Positions 11,001 through 19,274 of a DNA stretch of 64,000 nucleotides are shown here, piece by piece; the first letter of the stretch is position 1; every line of letters begins with the position of its first letter. Source of the DNA: Emiliania huxleyi CCMP1516 (taxonomy: Eukaryota; Haptophyta; Isochrysidales; Noelaerhabdaceae); the NCBI RefSeq assembly GCF_000372725.1, contig NW_005198244.1, forward strand, positions 1,181,841 through 1,245,840, read 5' to 3'. The notes below the pieces were generated by a model, which was not told the DNA's origin, ran no database searches, and was given only the letters and a program-made list of their open reading frames with translations. The position numbers and the translations under genes are program-made.

Positions 11001-13224
11001 GAAGGCTCGTCCGAGGCGGGCTCGGTGTCCGGGGGAGTCTCCTTCGTCGCCGCCTCCTCGCCCGTCGCCTCCTCCGTCGTCGCCGCCTCGCCCTCCGCCG
11101 CCTCGCCCGTCGCCTTTGCCTCGTCGGGCACCTCCTCGCCCTCCTTGGCGGCCGGCTCGGCGGGCTCGGCGGGCCTGTGGCGTGGTGTCGCGCTGCGTCA
11201 GAGGGCTCCACCGCCACCTCTCGGCGCGCGGGGGGCTGTGCAGCTGCTGGCGGCCGATGTCTGGCGGGCGGCGGGGGCGGGGCAGCGCACGGCTCGTCGG
11301 AGGGCATCCGCCAGCCGGCGGGCATCTGCGCGCAGAGTGCCTCGCGCCGCTCGACGAGCGCCTCGCGGCGGAGCGTCGCGCAGAACGGGTTGAACTCGAG
11401 CAGCCTGGCGTACAGCTGCAGCGCCGCGCGCCGCACGTTCGCGTTCTTGTCGGCCAGCCGCGCGAGGCCGAGGCGCGCGACAGGGCCGAAGCGGTCCGTC
11501 GGCAGCGCGCGCGACTCGCAGAGATGCGAGAGCGTCGCAAGCGCCCTCGCGCGGACGAAGGACGACGTGTCGTGCAGCCGCTCCACCACCGAGGCGATGA
11601 GGCCGGAGGCTGCGTCCGCAACCTCCGGCGGGAGAGGCGTCGGCATCGCAGCGACTGCGATCTGGAGCTGGCCAAAGGCGGAGACGGCGCCGCAGCGCAG
11701 AGTGTACGCGTCCGAGGCGAGGACCTGCGGGGCGTGTCGTGGACGCGTCGCGTGCGTGTGCCGCGGCCTCACGGCGTGTGTGGCAGGGGCGACGCGCGTC
11801 GAGCAGCAGCTCCGCATTGGCGAGGAGCATGAGCGGCGCCCTAGCGGCGAGGGCGACCAGGAAGGCGGCCACGTTCTTGGGCGCGGCCGAGTCGACGCCC
11901 ATGTCCTGCGGAGACGTGCCCGAGGTGTAGCCGAGATGCAGCCGAGATGCAGTCGGGATGCACGCGTGTCCCCCCAAAGAGGGCCATCCGTGCTGCGCCC
12001 CCCTGTCCCACCCCCGACTCGACCCGCTCGCCAGGGCCGACTCCCGGTCCCGGGTGTCTCCGCCGAGCCCCTCACCCCGCCCCGGGCCCCGGGAGGCTCT
12101 GCTGTGCGCGCCTGCGGCGAAAGCGCCGTCACCTCCTGCACGAGCGCCGCGACCAGCCTCGCCGCCTGGCGGGGCGCCGAGCAGGCGGTGAGGAGCAGGC
12201 GGTGAGGGCCCCACAGAGGTGAGGGCACCGCGGAGGAGGGCGCGGGCGCGGCGAGGAAGAGAGCCGCGAGGCGGGACGCTGCGAGGGGTGAGGTCCGAGA
12301 CGCGAGGGGCGGGGGCGGCCGAGGGGCCGCGGGGTCGGGCGGGAGGAGGAGGGGATGGGCGCGAGTCGGAGGGGCAAGGCTTTGGCTCCTGGTGCTCGTC
12401 GAGCAGGTGGCGCATGAGCTCGGCGAGGTGATGCGGGAGGTGCTCGTAGCCGAGCACGAGCGAGACGACCGCGCCGACGAAGCCGACCTCGCCGCCGTAC
12501 CGCACCGCCGCCAGCGAGAGGAGCCGCCACAGCGCCTCGCGCAGCGCCGCCGACGAGCCCTTGAGTGCCGCGGGCTGCTCGAGCACAGCGGTGGCGGCGG
12601 CGGTGTAAAGGTGGACGAGCGCCTCGTCGGGGGCGCGGTGCCCCCAGAGCGCGCACAGGTCCAGCTCCGCCGACTCGAGCAGCTGCACCACCACCGCCTC
12701 GCGCACCTCTGCCCAGTCCAGCTCGGCCACGCCCTTGGCCACCTTGGCGCTCTTCTTCGGCGGCTGCTTGCCGCGGCCGCGGGCCGTGGACGCCGCGCCG
12801 GCCTGGCCCGAAGCGGTGGCCTTCTCCGCCTCCTGTACCAGCCGCGAGGCGAGAAAGGCCGCCTTCTTGAGCGTCTCCCGCACCTCAGCCAGCTCAGCGT
12901 CCGAAGGGAACGCCGACAGGGCGCGCTTGCAGCCCTTCACTGCGCCCGCCAGGCCGGCAAGCACAACCTCCGCCGCCCGCGCGCGCTCCGCAGGGCCGGT
13001 CCTCCCAAAGTGGACCAGCGCGCCGTACGCGGGATCGAAGCACGAGTGCTCCGTGATTGCCGTGGGATCGTCCTCGACTCTCTCCGCCGCATCGGTGAGG
13101 GCGTCGAGAAGGCCGTTGCCGTCGGCGGTGAACTGGGGGGGCGCGAGGGAGGAGAGTGGGAGAGAGAGGAAGGGAGCGCGTCGGGGCGATGGGAGCGAGG
13201 AGCCTCGGTCTTCGGCATGTACAT
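8033..13224 (-). CDS. NCAPD2: condensin complex subunit 1 (CAP-D2 / NCAPD2)
   Basis: HEAT-repeat subunit of condensin that binds SMC2-SMC4 and compacts mitotic chromosomes. Twelve exons give a 1301-aa protein close to the usual family length: 13224..13204, 13132..12381, 12157..12127, 11905..11798, 11724..11294, 11174..10943, 10849..10742, 10667..10428, 10351..9617, 9539..8955, 8800..8674, 8568..8033. All junctions keep phase. Residues 10-330 match the Cnd1 N-terminal domain; residues about 890-1140 match the Cnd1 HEAT core (VRKNMLMVLTHLILNDMVKV, VYNLLPDIMSSLSS). The last 110 residues are acidic then Lys/Ala-rich. Ten of eleven introns start with GC; only intron 10352..10427 starts with GT. 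The 21-nt first exon and the 31-nt third exon are the least certain. An alternative start at a TTG near 13249 is less likely because it lacks an ATG. Confidence 0.92.
8569..8673 (-). repeat. introner-like intron (family F2) with 12-bp tandem repeats
   Basis: Condensin intron 11 consists largely of repeats of the type CGACACGTCCACGACACG in the sense strand. The same 18-mer, with one or two changes, occurs in introns 11725..11797 and 47708..47791. The intron begins GCGCGCCGCA and the next exon begins GCGCGCTGCA. Confidence 0.75.
8801..8954 (-). repeat. introner-like intron (family F3) with 12-bp tandem repeats
   Basis: Condensin intron 10 carries four to five copies of GAGACCCTGCC and then GCCGAGATGCAGCCGAGG. 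That 18-mer is identical in the ACT-gene intron 38138..38240, in the same orientation relative to splicing. Confidence 0.75.
10668..10741 (-). repeat. introner-like intron (family F1)
   Basis: Condensin intron 7 contains CAGCGTCTCTTCACA and ends CTGTGAACAG. The ACT-gene intron 37764..37899 has the same 15-mer and the same GTGAACAG 3' end. The intron starts GCGCGCGCC and the next exon starts GCGCACGCC. Confidence 0.7.
11725..11797 (-). repeat. introner-like intron (family F2)
   Basis: Condensin intron 4 (73 bp) includes CGACGCGTCCACGACACG close to its CCCCGCAG acceptor, the F2 core seen in two other introns of this window. Confidence 0.65.
11906..12126 (-). repeat. long intron with F3 core in antisense orientation
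   Basis: On the plus strand, GTAGCCGAGATGCAGCCGAG occurs at about 11927..11946, identical over 20 nt to the ACT-gene intron near 38160. Here it is antisense to the gene, so the element can apparently sit in either orientation inside an intron. Confidence 0.65.
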
Positions 13225-13474
13225 CGTCGGCCACCACCTCGACCACCAAGTTCCAGCCGTGAGAGCGGTTTGAGCAGCCTTCGAAGAGAGCGGGTGAGCA
13301 GAAAGAATTTCCGGGGCGTGGCGGGTCTGCCCGTCGGGTTGCTGCCCTAATCCCACCAGGGGTTGTCTGCTCTATTTATTTATTTATTGGCGCGCACTGG
13401 CACTAACAAAGCAAAGAATTTTACATGCGAGTGATTTCTCTTTTGTTCGTTCTTGGTTTTCATCTGCATCTCTC

Positions 13475-13732
13475 TCACACGCACCGACGCCCAAAGTGCG
13501 TGAACACAAAAACCAAGCCGACAGCTGCGCGCCCTCCACCTTGCCGCTCTCCTGCACGCTGGCCAGCACGGCGCGCGTGGGCCGCGTCGGTGAAGAAGCT
13601 GAGCATTGCCTCGCCCTCCTCGTTCCGAGAGCCGAGCAGCTGCCCGTTCGCGAACCTCTCTGCACGCGCGAACCGCCCCCCTCGATCGCGACCCCACACC
13701 CGTCGTCCTCGTCGCCGCGTCCCCTCGCGCAT
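13475..13732 (-). CDS. possible short coding exon, unrecognised
   Basis: One minus-strand frame reads ERFANGQLLGSRNEEGEAML followed by SFFTDAAHARR and stops near 13475. This looks more protein-like than the surrounding frames, and a basic segment (TARKEKTAKLRRCARKSAG) lies upstream near 13880. No family is recognised and no complete gene could be assembled. It may simply be flanking DNA between condensin and centrin. Confidence 0.2.
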   Translation of the reverse strand: MREGTRRRGRRVWGRDRGGRFARAERFANGQLLGSRNEEGEAMLSFFTDAAHARRAGQRAGERQGGGRAAVGLVFVFTHFGRRCV

Positions 13733-13987
13733 CCGCCATCACCCATACATCACGGCTGCACATCCCGCGCCTGGCTCCTGGTCGGCCGCGCCTCCTCCAC
13801 TTCCTTGACACCAGCGCGCCGCCGCCGCGCGCCCCGGCCAGCGCTCTTGCGGGCGCACCGCCGCAGCTTCGCCGTCTTCTCTTTGCGAGCGGTGCCTCCG
13901 CGCCGCACTGTCGCCGAGGCGGCCGCTGCCACGCTCCCTCTTTGTGGCAGCTGCGTCCGGCCTCGTTTGCCTGTTGTCCCACTCCTC

Positions 13988-14449
13988 CTACTCGTAGATA
14001 TCGGAGGAGCGCATGATGGCCGCAAACTCGACGAAAGAGATCTGGCCGTCGCCGTCGCCGTCGAACTCGTCAATCATCGCTTGCAGCTCCTCGTCGGCGA
14101 GCGGCTCGCCCAGCTCGCGGCAGATGCGGCGCATGTTGCGCAGCGAGATGCGGCCGGTCCGGTCCTCGTCAAAGAGCTCGAACGCCTTGAGCAGTTCGGC
14201 CTCAGGGTCGCGCTTACTCGTATACTCCGCGACGATCTCAAGAAACTCGTCCTCCGCCACCGCGCCCTGCGCACCGTGGCTCGCCACCAGCCGCAGCGCG
14301 TCCGCCTTACGCACGTCAAAGCCAAGCGCGCGAAGCGCCACCTTGAGTTCGTGGTAGCCGATGCGGCCGCGCTTCTCCAGGTCGAAGAGGTCGAACGCCT
14401 CGCGCGCCTCGCGCGCCTGCTCTTCAGCCAGCGTTGGCTGTCGCTTCAT
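13988..14449 (-). CDS. centrin-family EF-hand protein
   Basis: The 153-aa protein, counted from the Met at 14449 (MKRQPTLAEEQ), matches centrin: LAEEQAREAREAFDLFD, then four EF-hand units and a C-terminal SFVEFAAIMRSSDIYE. Only the fourth loop (DGDGDGQISFVE) has all calcium ligands. The third (DEDRTGRISLRN) has the Asn at position 12 common in centrins; the second is degenerate. Centrins act in basal bodies, flagellar roots, spindle poles and nuclear mRNA export. The open frame extends 34 codons upstream through a TTTC-rich stretch, but centrin length favours the inner Met. No introns. Confidence 0.88.
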   Translation of the reverse strand: MKRQPTLAEEQAREAREAFDLFDLEKRGRIGYHELKVALRALGFDVRKADALRLVASHGAQGAVAEDEFLEIVAEYTSKRDPEAELLKAFELFDEDRTGRISLRNMRRICRELGEPLADEELQAMIDEFDGDGDGQISFVEFAAIMRSSDIYE

Positions 14450-14626
14450 GCGCGGTTTGCAGTCCTTTGACGGTGGCCGCAAAAAAAAAGTGGATTGCGC
14501 GTTTTCTTTCTTTCTTTCTTTACCACCAACGGGTTCCGATTCCGCGCCCATTCCTCTCCCTGAGAGACCGTCCGGTAAGTCCCAGAGGCTGGAGAGGAGC
14601 CCGCACGCCGCGGGTGCGCACAGGGC

Positions 14627-14741
14627 TCAGCTCGCGCGCTTCTTCGCCTTGGGCTTGTCGCCCTTGGCCTTGCTCGCGGATCCGCTGCGGGAGGAGGCGG
14701 AGGAGCCAGAGGAGGAAGAGGAGGAGGAGGAGGAGGAGGAG

Positions 14742-14783
<42 letters not shown>

Positions 14784-14968
14784 GAGGAGGAGGAGCGGCT
14801 CGCCGAGCGGCTCCTCTTGCGCCGCCTGCTGCCACCCGCCTGCGGCAGCTTCTGCGCGAGAGCGCCGGCTGCGGGCGCCGCCTCTGCCTCCGCCACCGCC
14901 TCCGCCTCCCGGGGCGCCTCGCGCGGAGGCGGAGGAGGAGGAGGCCTCCGCTTGGGAGGCTCGGCGGG

Positions 14969-14999
<31 letters not shown>

Positions 15000-15703
15000 G
15001 GCGGCGCCTTGCGCGCGCTGCGGTCGTCCCCCGCCTCTGGCGGCGGGGGCGGGGGCGGCGGCGGCTTCTTCTTCTTGGGCTCGTCGGCGTCGGATTTGGG
15101 CGGAGCAGCGCGGCCCTCATCCTCGATCTTCTTCTTCTTCTTCTTCGTCTTGGGCTTCGCCTTGGTGCTGTTGGACGAGGCCGAGGAGGAGGACGACGAG
15201 GAGGAGGAGGACGACGACGAGGACGACGACGAGGACGAGGACGACGACGAGGAGGAGTCGCTGTCACTGTCGCTGTCGCTCGAGCTCTCTGCCTCGCGCT
15301 TGGCCAGCTTGGCCGCGCGCTCCGCCTCGCGACGCGCGCGGATCTCGAGGGCTTTCCTCAGCAGCTCGTCGTTGCTCCGAGAACTGCTGCCGCCGCCGCC
15401 GCCGCCGCGCGAGAGGAAGTTGGTCGTCGGCCCCTCTGGCGGAGCCTCGGTGTTGAAGCCGCGCTTCTGCCCAAAGTAGAGCTCGCCCTTGGTCTTTTTC
15501 TGCGCGCCGCCGACCTTGGTGCTGGAGAGCCCCCATGCCGCGCCCTTCCAGTCGCTGCCCACGCGCGGCACGTAGGACGCCTGCGACGACACCTGCCGCC
15601 TCGACATGACCCCCTCCGTCTCCCTCTCGTTGGAGGTGGCGTACATCTGGGCCTTCATCTCCTTGCGCTGCTGGAAGCGCGACGTCGTCGGGGGTGCCGA
15701 CAT
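14627..15703 (-). CDS. poly-Ser / poly-Pro low-complexity protein, probably nuclear
   Basis: A 358-aa single-exon protein. Residues 1-125 are the only ordinary sequence (SDWKGAAWGLSSTKVGGAQK, then KGELYFGQKRGF) and would be best for homology search. After that come an Arg/Ala/Glu helix, an Asp-Ser run ending in a long poly-Ser tract, a Lys cluster (KTKKKKKK), two poly-Pro tracts, another poly-Ser run and a basic end KAKGDKPKAKKRAS. The composition resembles SR-like or nuclear speckle proteins, but no domain is recognised. The real start ATG at 15703 is supported by immediate ordinary protein sequence. Both strands are open over the repeats, so only this strand has non-repetitive coding at the N terminus. 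Confidence 0.6.
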
Positions 15704-15807
15704 GGCGCTCGACGCCGGCAGCGCGTTGGCCTCCGCGCCCTGCAGGTGCGCGTGTTGGTGCGGCGTTCTTTTTCTTTTCTTTCTCCGAGCACTTCAACAC
15801 CGGAGAG

Positions 15808-15920
15808 TCGATTCCGCATGGTACGGGACCCCTCCGATCGTCTCGCCCTCCCTCACTGGTGTGTTCATTGGGGGGGTCATAACAAACACGGGGTGTGACC
15901 GATCGAGCTACAAGAGGCGC
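15808..15920 (+). repeat. dispersed repeat R6 (copy 1)
   Basis: GGTACGGGACCCCT ... CCTCCCTCACTGG ... CATTGGGGGGGTCATAACAA is the reverse complement of 31690..31790. After it, CGATCGAGCTACAAGAGG matches 31620..31640, so this copy lacks about 75 bp present in the other. It is followed at 15945 by CTGTTCTTCACCTTTC and a CTAC simple repeat. Confidence 0.8.
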
Positions 15921-16254
15921 TTGGTCTTTCTCCTTACATCTAACTGTTCTTCACCTTTCTACCTACCTACCTACATCTAACCTCTTCAGTATCTTTGACA
16001 ACAAGAAATCTCGAACTTTCATTATCGCTGCGCGCGCAGGCCGCAGGGGGCCGGGGCGGCGGGACTGGACCTGTTAGACCTGGACTGGCGGCGACCCGGT
16101 GCCACCGGCACCGCTATCCCGCTGTCCCCGCCCATACAGCATACTACCCCCAGAAAACTCAAACTAACGCCTTTTTTGCCGACCGTTCGGTCACACACCA
16201 CAAATAGGGAAATAGAGTAGGCACACTGAAAATCTCATCCACGGGCACACGGCG

Positions 16255-17409
16255 TCATACCCGACATGCGGCGGCCCCTCCCATGTCCCGTAGCTGTACC
16301 TCCCGCTCGTCCACCGCGTTGGAGCGGGCCTCTCCCGGGTCGAGGAGCGGCGCGGGCCTCTGCCGCTGCGGCTGCCCCTTCCCCGCCCCCGGCTCGGTGC
16401 GTGCAGGCGGCGGCGCGGCACGGCGAGGGGCGTGCCCGCTCGCCGACGCTTGCTCGAGGGGCGCGCTGCGCCTGCGCTCTGCGGCGGCGGTGCGCAGCAC
16501 GACGAGCAGGTCGATGAGCGCGCCGGCGAGGAAGACGAGGGAGCCTACCGTGGGAAGGGTCCGAGGAGGGTTCGAGAGGGCTGCGGCCTGGAGAGCGGCG
16601 GCAGGAGAGCAAAGAGAGAGGCGCTCCGGCGACGAAGAGGAGGACGGCGCTCATGCGCACGGGCGGCCCGCCCGCCTCGAGGATGCGCGGGAAGAAGAGC
16701 ACCGACCCGGCGATGAAGGCGAGGTTGCCTGCTCACGGCGGGAGGTGTGGCCACGGAGGTGTGACCCCTGGTCTCCGTCCGGGGGCGGGGCGAGGCGAGG
16801 CGGGGCGAGGCTGCCGACGACGTAGAAGCCGCACGAGAGGAGGGTGGCTTCCTCGTCGGACCAGCCGCTGCGGATGGCGGCGGTCTGCTGCATCTCGGCG
16901 GCGGTGAGCGCGCCGAGCAGTGCCGCGAGCAGCACGAGCACGCAGCCCGTGATGTACAGCCAGCCTCCGTGCATGATGAGCTCCTCCATGGCGGGGAAGA
17001 AGAGCGAGGAGCCGGCGACGAAGAAGGCGCCGCCCGCCATGAAGATGATCGAGTTGGCGCGCTGCAGCCGCAGAAGGTGCGCCTTATACAGCTGCTCATA
17101 CAGCGCCGCGTGGAACGACATCCGCGCGTGCGCCGCAGAGGAGACCGCCTCTGGCATCACGAGCGGCCGGTCGACCAGGTTGTCGAGGTTGTGGGTGAGC
17201 TCCCAAAAGTCGAGGAAGGGTGCGGCCCAGTAGCAGAGCGAGCCGACCAGGAAGCAGGCCGCGCCCACCGTCGTGGCCGCCTCGCCCGAGCCGGGCCAGA
17301 AGCAGAAGGAGCCGAGCAGGAAGAGCACGCCGCCCGCGCATGGCAGCGCCACGACGACGTAGCGCACGGGCAGCACGGCCACGTACCGCACGAAGGTCGC
17401 CTTGCCCAT
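16255..17409 (-). CDS. YrhK-like multi-pass membrane protein
   Basis: Three exons, 17409..16815, 16728..16651 and 16544..16255 (320 aa). Several repeated units of about 18 hydrophobic residues follow the pattern G-x-x-x-F-x-x-G-S-x-x-F/Y-x-x-P: GGVLFLLGSFCFWPGSGE, VGAACFLVGSLCYWAAP, GGAFFVAGSSLFFP, NLAFIAGSVLFFP and SLVFLAGALIDLL. This is the YrhK-type membrane module. The C terminus is a charged cytosolic tail ending MGGAAACRV. Both introns (86 and 106 bp) start with GC and with near-copies of the following exon start. The ATG at 17409 is the first Met in frame. Function unknown. Confidence 0.7.
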
Positions 17410-17520
17410 GCGGTGCGTGCTGTGCCAGTGTGAGCGCCCTTTTGGCAAAAGAGAAATTGACGGTGTCGGCAATAGATCACGCCCATACCCGAAAGAAAGA
17501 GAAGGGAGCTCGCGGGAGAG

Positions 17521-18174
17521 GTGACGAGTGAACTACAGGTAGTGGGGAAGGCAGCCTCGATTGCCATACAGACATGGGTGCGAAACAACGACAAGACCAA
17601 GGCACGGGCAGAGGAACGAGAGAAGAATATAGGGTGGATAAAGCGCCTGTTCACGGCATGGAGGGTGAGCCACACCGAACGTACCGAGCGAAGGGCCGAG
17701 CGGAAGGAGGACGGGGAAGATGACTCAGAGGAGGACGAACCAGTGGAAATTCAGTTGTCAGATGTCACGATGCATCCGAAGGGGACCCCAGCGCCGGCAT
17801 CATCCGTAGAGGCACGAGTGTTCGAAGAGAGAGTGGACCTGAGCAACAACATGACGTGTAGGCAAATGATCGGAGTGGGAGTCAAAAATGTGGTCCTTGC
17901 GCGAGGGGAGCTTGATAGACTCGAGGGGCCAGGATACGCCGCGAGGAGGACGGAGTTGCGCAAGGCGAAAGAAGCCGCGAGAACAAGGGACCGGCAGGCG
18001 GCGGCGTCGCAGGACGAGGCAGAAGAGAACGACGCGACAGAGGAGGAAGTGACAAGGGAGAGACCGACGAGAGTGGGACGGCCGCGAGGTGGCATGAAGG
18101 TTGCAGCGAGAAGCGGCGAGAGACTGCGAAAAGAGATACGAAGAGGCAGACTCCCCAGGGTGGGCGACGGCTAG
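17521..18174 (+). CDS. repeat-family ORF (copy 1), unrecognised basic/acidic protein
   Basis: A 217-codon open frame with no ATG at its start. It has a basic N-terminal segment, an acidic middle (EDDSEEDEPVE), a conserved block RQMIGVGVKNVVLARGELDR-LEGPGYAARR and a basic Arg-rich end. A diverged copy lies at 58992..59440, where the block is kept (RQMIGVGVRRVVLARGELDK) despite a 2-nt insertion upstream. Upstream of 17548 the two copies are unrelated, so both are probably 5'-truncated pieces of one mobile element or gene family. Both are followed by GCTCTATTTATTTATT-like DNA. No family is recognised. Confidence 0.45.
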   Translation: MTSELQVVGKAASIAIQTWVRNNDKTKARAEEREKNIGWIKRLFTAWRVSHTERTERRAERKEDGEDDSEEDEPVEIQLSDVTMHPKGTPAPASSVEARVFEERVDLSNNMTCRQMIGVGVKNVVLARGELDRLEGPGYAARRTELRKAKEAARTRDRQAAASQDEAEENDATEEEVTRERPTRVGRPRGGMKVAARSGERLRKEIRRGRLPRVGDG

Positions 18175-18869
18175 CGCACCACACTCCTCTCCTTAAAATC
18201 CCTGTGTGGTGGCGGCGTGCCGTTCTCCCATCCCTCCCTTGGGTTGTGTGTTTTCTTTCTTTCTTTCTTTGCCCTGTGAGCAGGGCGGGGTGCGCACTGT
18301 ACCTCTGTGTTCGTGCGTTGCCCATCTCTACGGGAGATGACTGCTCTATTTATTTATTCGATTAAGAGCTACATGTTTCCTTATTGGGGCGTACCATGAA
18401 ATCCCCATCGTCCATCGAGCACCTTCGATTTCGCTATTGTCCACCGTAGCATGAGCGCAGGCGTGCGGAGAGAGAGAGAGAGCGAGTTTTTTCTTCTTTC
18501 TCTTGGCGTGCGGTGGGATGCGATGTGCTTCGAACCTTCGATCGACGGCGTGAACCGCGCGACGCCGACGGCGACGGCGGCTGCGCCTGCCGCTGCCGCT
18601 GCTTTCTGCCGCTGCTGCTGCCTCTGTTGCGGCTGCTGCCCGATAGCTGCAGCTGGCTGCGGCCGCACCACAAAAACACTCTCTCTCCGCACCACCCGGC
18701 GAGGCCATCCTCGCGCGCACGGACGCTACAGGCGCGGGCGCGGGGGTGGTGAGGGTGCGTATGAGGCGGAGATGATGGAGGCGCTCGCCGCGTGCAGCGA
18801 TTGAGCGCCTCCCTCTCTCTCCGGCTGCGCGCCTGACCGGCGCGGCCTCCGAGTCGGCGTCTAGCGCGC

Positions 18870-19195
18870 GCGATTTAAGGTTTTTGCTCGCCTTCCCTGG
18901 GACCCCGTGTTGCATGTCTGACCTGTCACTGTGCGATTTCGGGCCCGGGGTTGTGCGTTTATGTGAACCAGCGCATAGCGCACGACGTATTTTCTTCTCA
19001 TAACAAGGCTGTGAACAGGAAGCGATTTCGGGGCCCGGGGTTGTGCGTTTACGTGAACAGGAAGGTCTTGGGTCCGTGGTTGTGTTTTTGTGTGAACAGG
19101 TTTTTGCTCGCCTTCCCTGGGACCCCGTGTTAAAGGCACTGTCATCACTGTGCGATTTCGGGGCCCGGGGTTGTGCGTTTACGTGAACAGGATGG
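18870..19195 (+). repeat. dispersed/tandem repeat R7 cluster upstream of PELP1-like gene
   Basis: Three to four copies of a unit with TGTGCGATTTCGGG and GGGGTTGTGCGTTTACGTGA, and two copies of TTTTTGCTCGCCTTCCCTGG. Relatives occur at 25990..26110 and 26540..26640 and, inverted, at 29200..29265. Most units end in GTGAACAG, the same 8-mer that ends family F1 introns. The cluster ends 80 bp before the next start codon. Confidence 0.85.
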
Positions 19196-19274
19196 AGTGA
19201 CGAGCTGGCTACGCGGATACGCGGATACGCGGCCACGGCCTAAAACTCTCCTCGCCTCCGCCGGTCTCACAACG

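Noticed and set aside
7986-11675. A 1229-codon continuous minus-strand frame in the condensin region.
   Set aside because: It alternates between real exon frame and Arg/Pro-rich out-of-frame text; GC-rich DNA lacks stops, and splicing gives a continuous condensin.
14361-15479. A 372-codon plus-strand frame opposite the poly-Ser protein.
   Set aside because: It is the antisense of poly-Ser and poly-Pro tracts (poly-Glu, poly-Gly); ordinary protein sequence is only on the minus strand.
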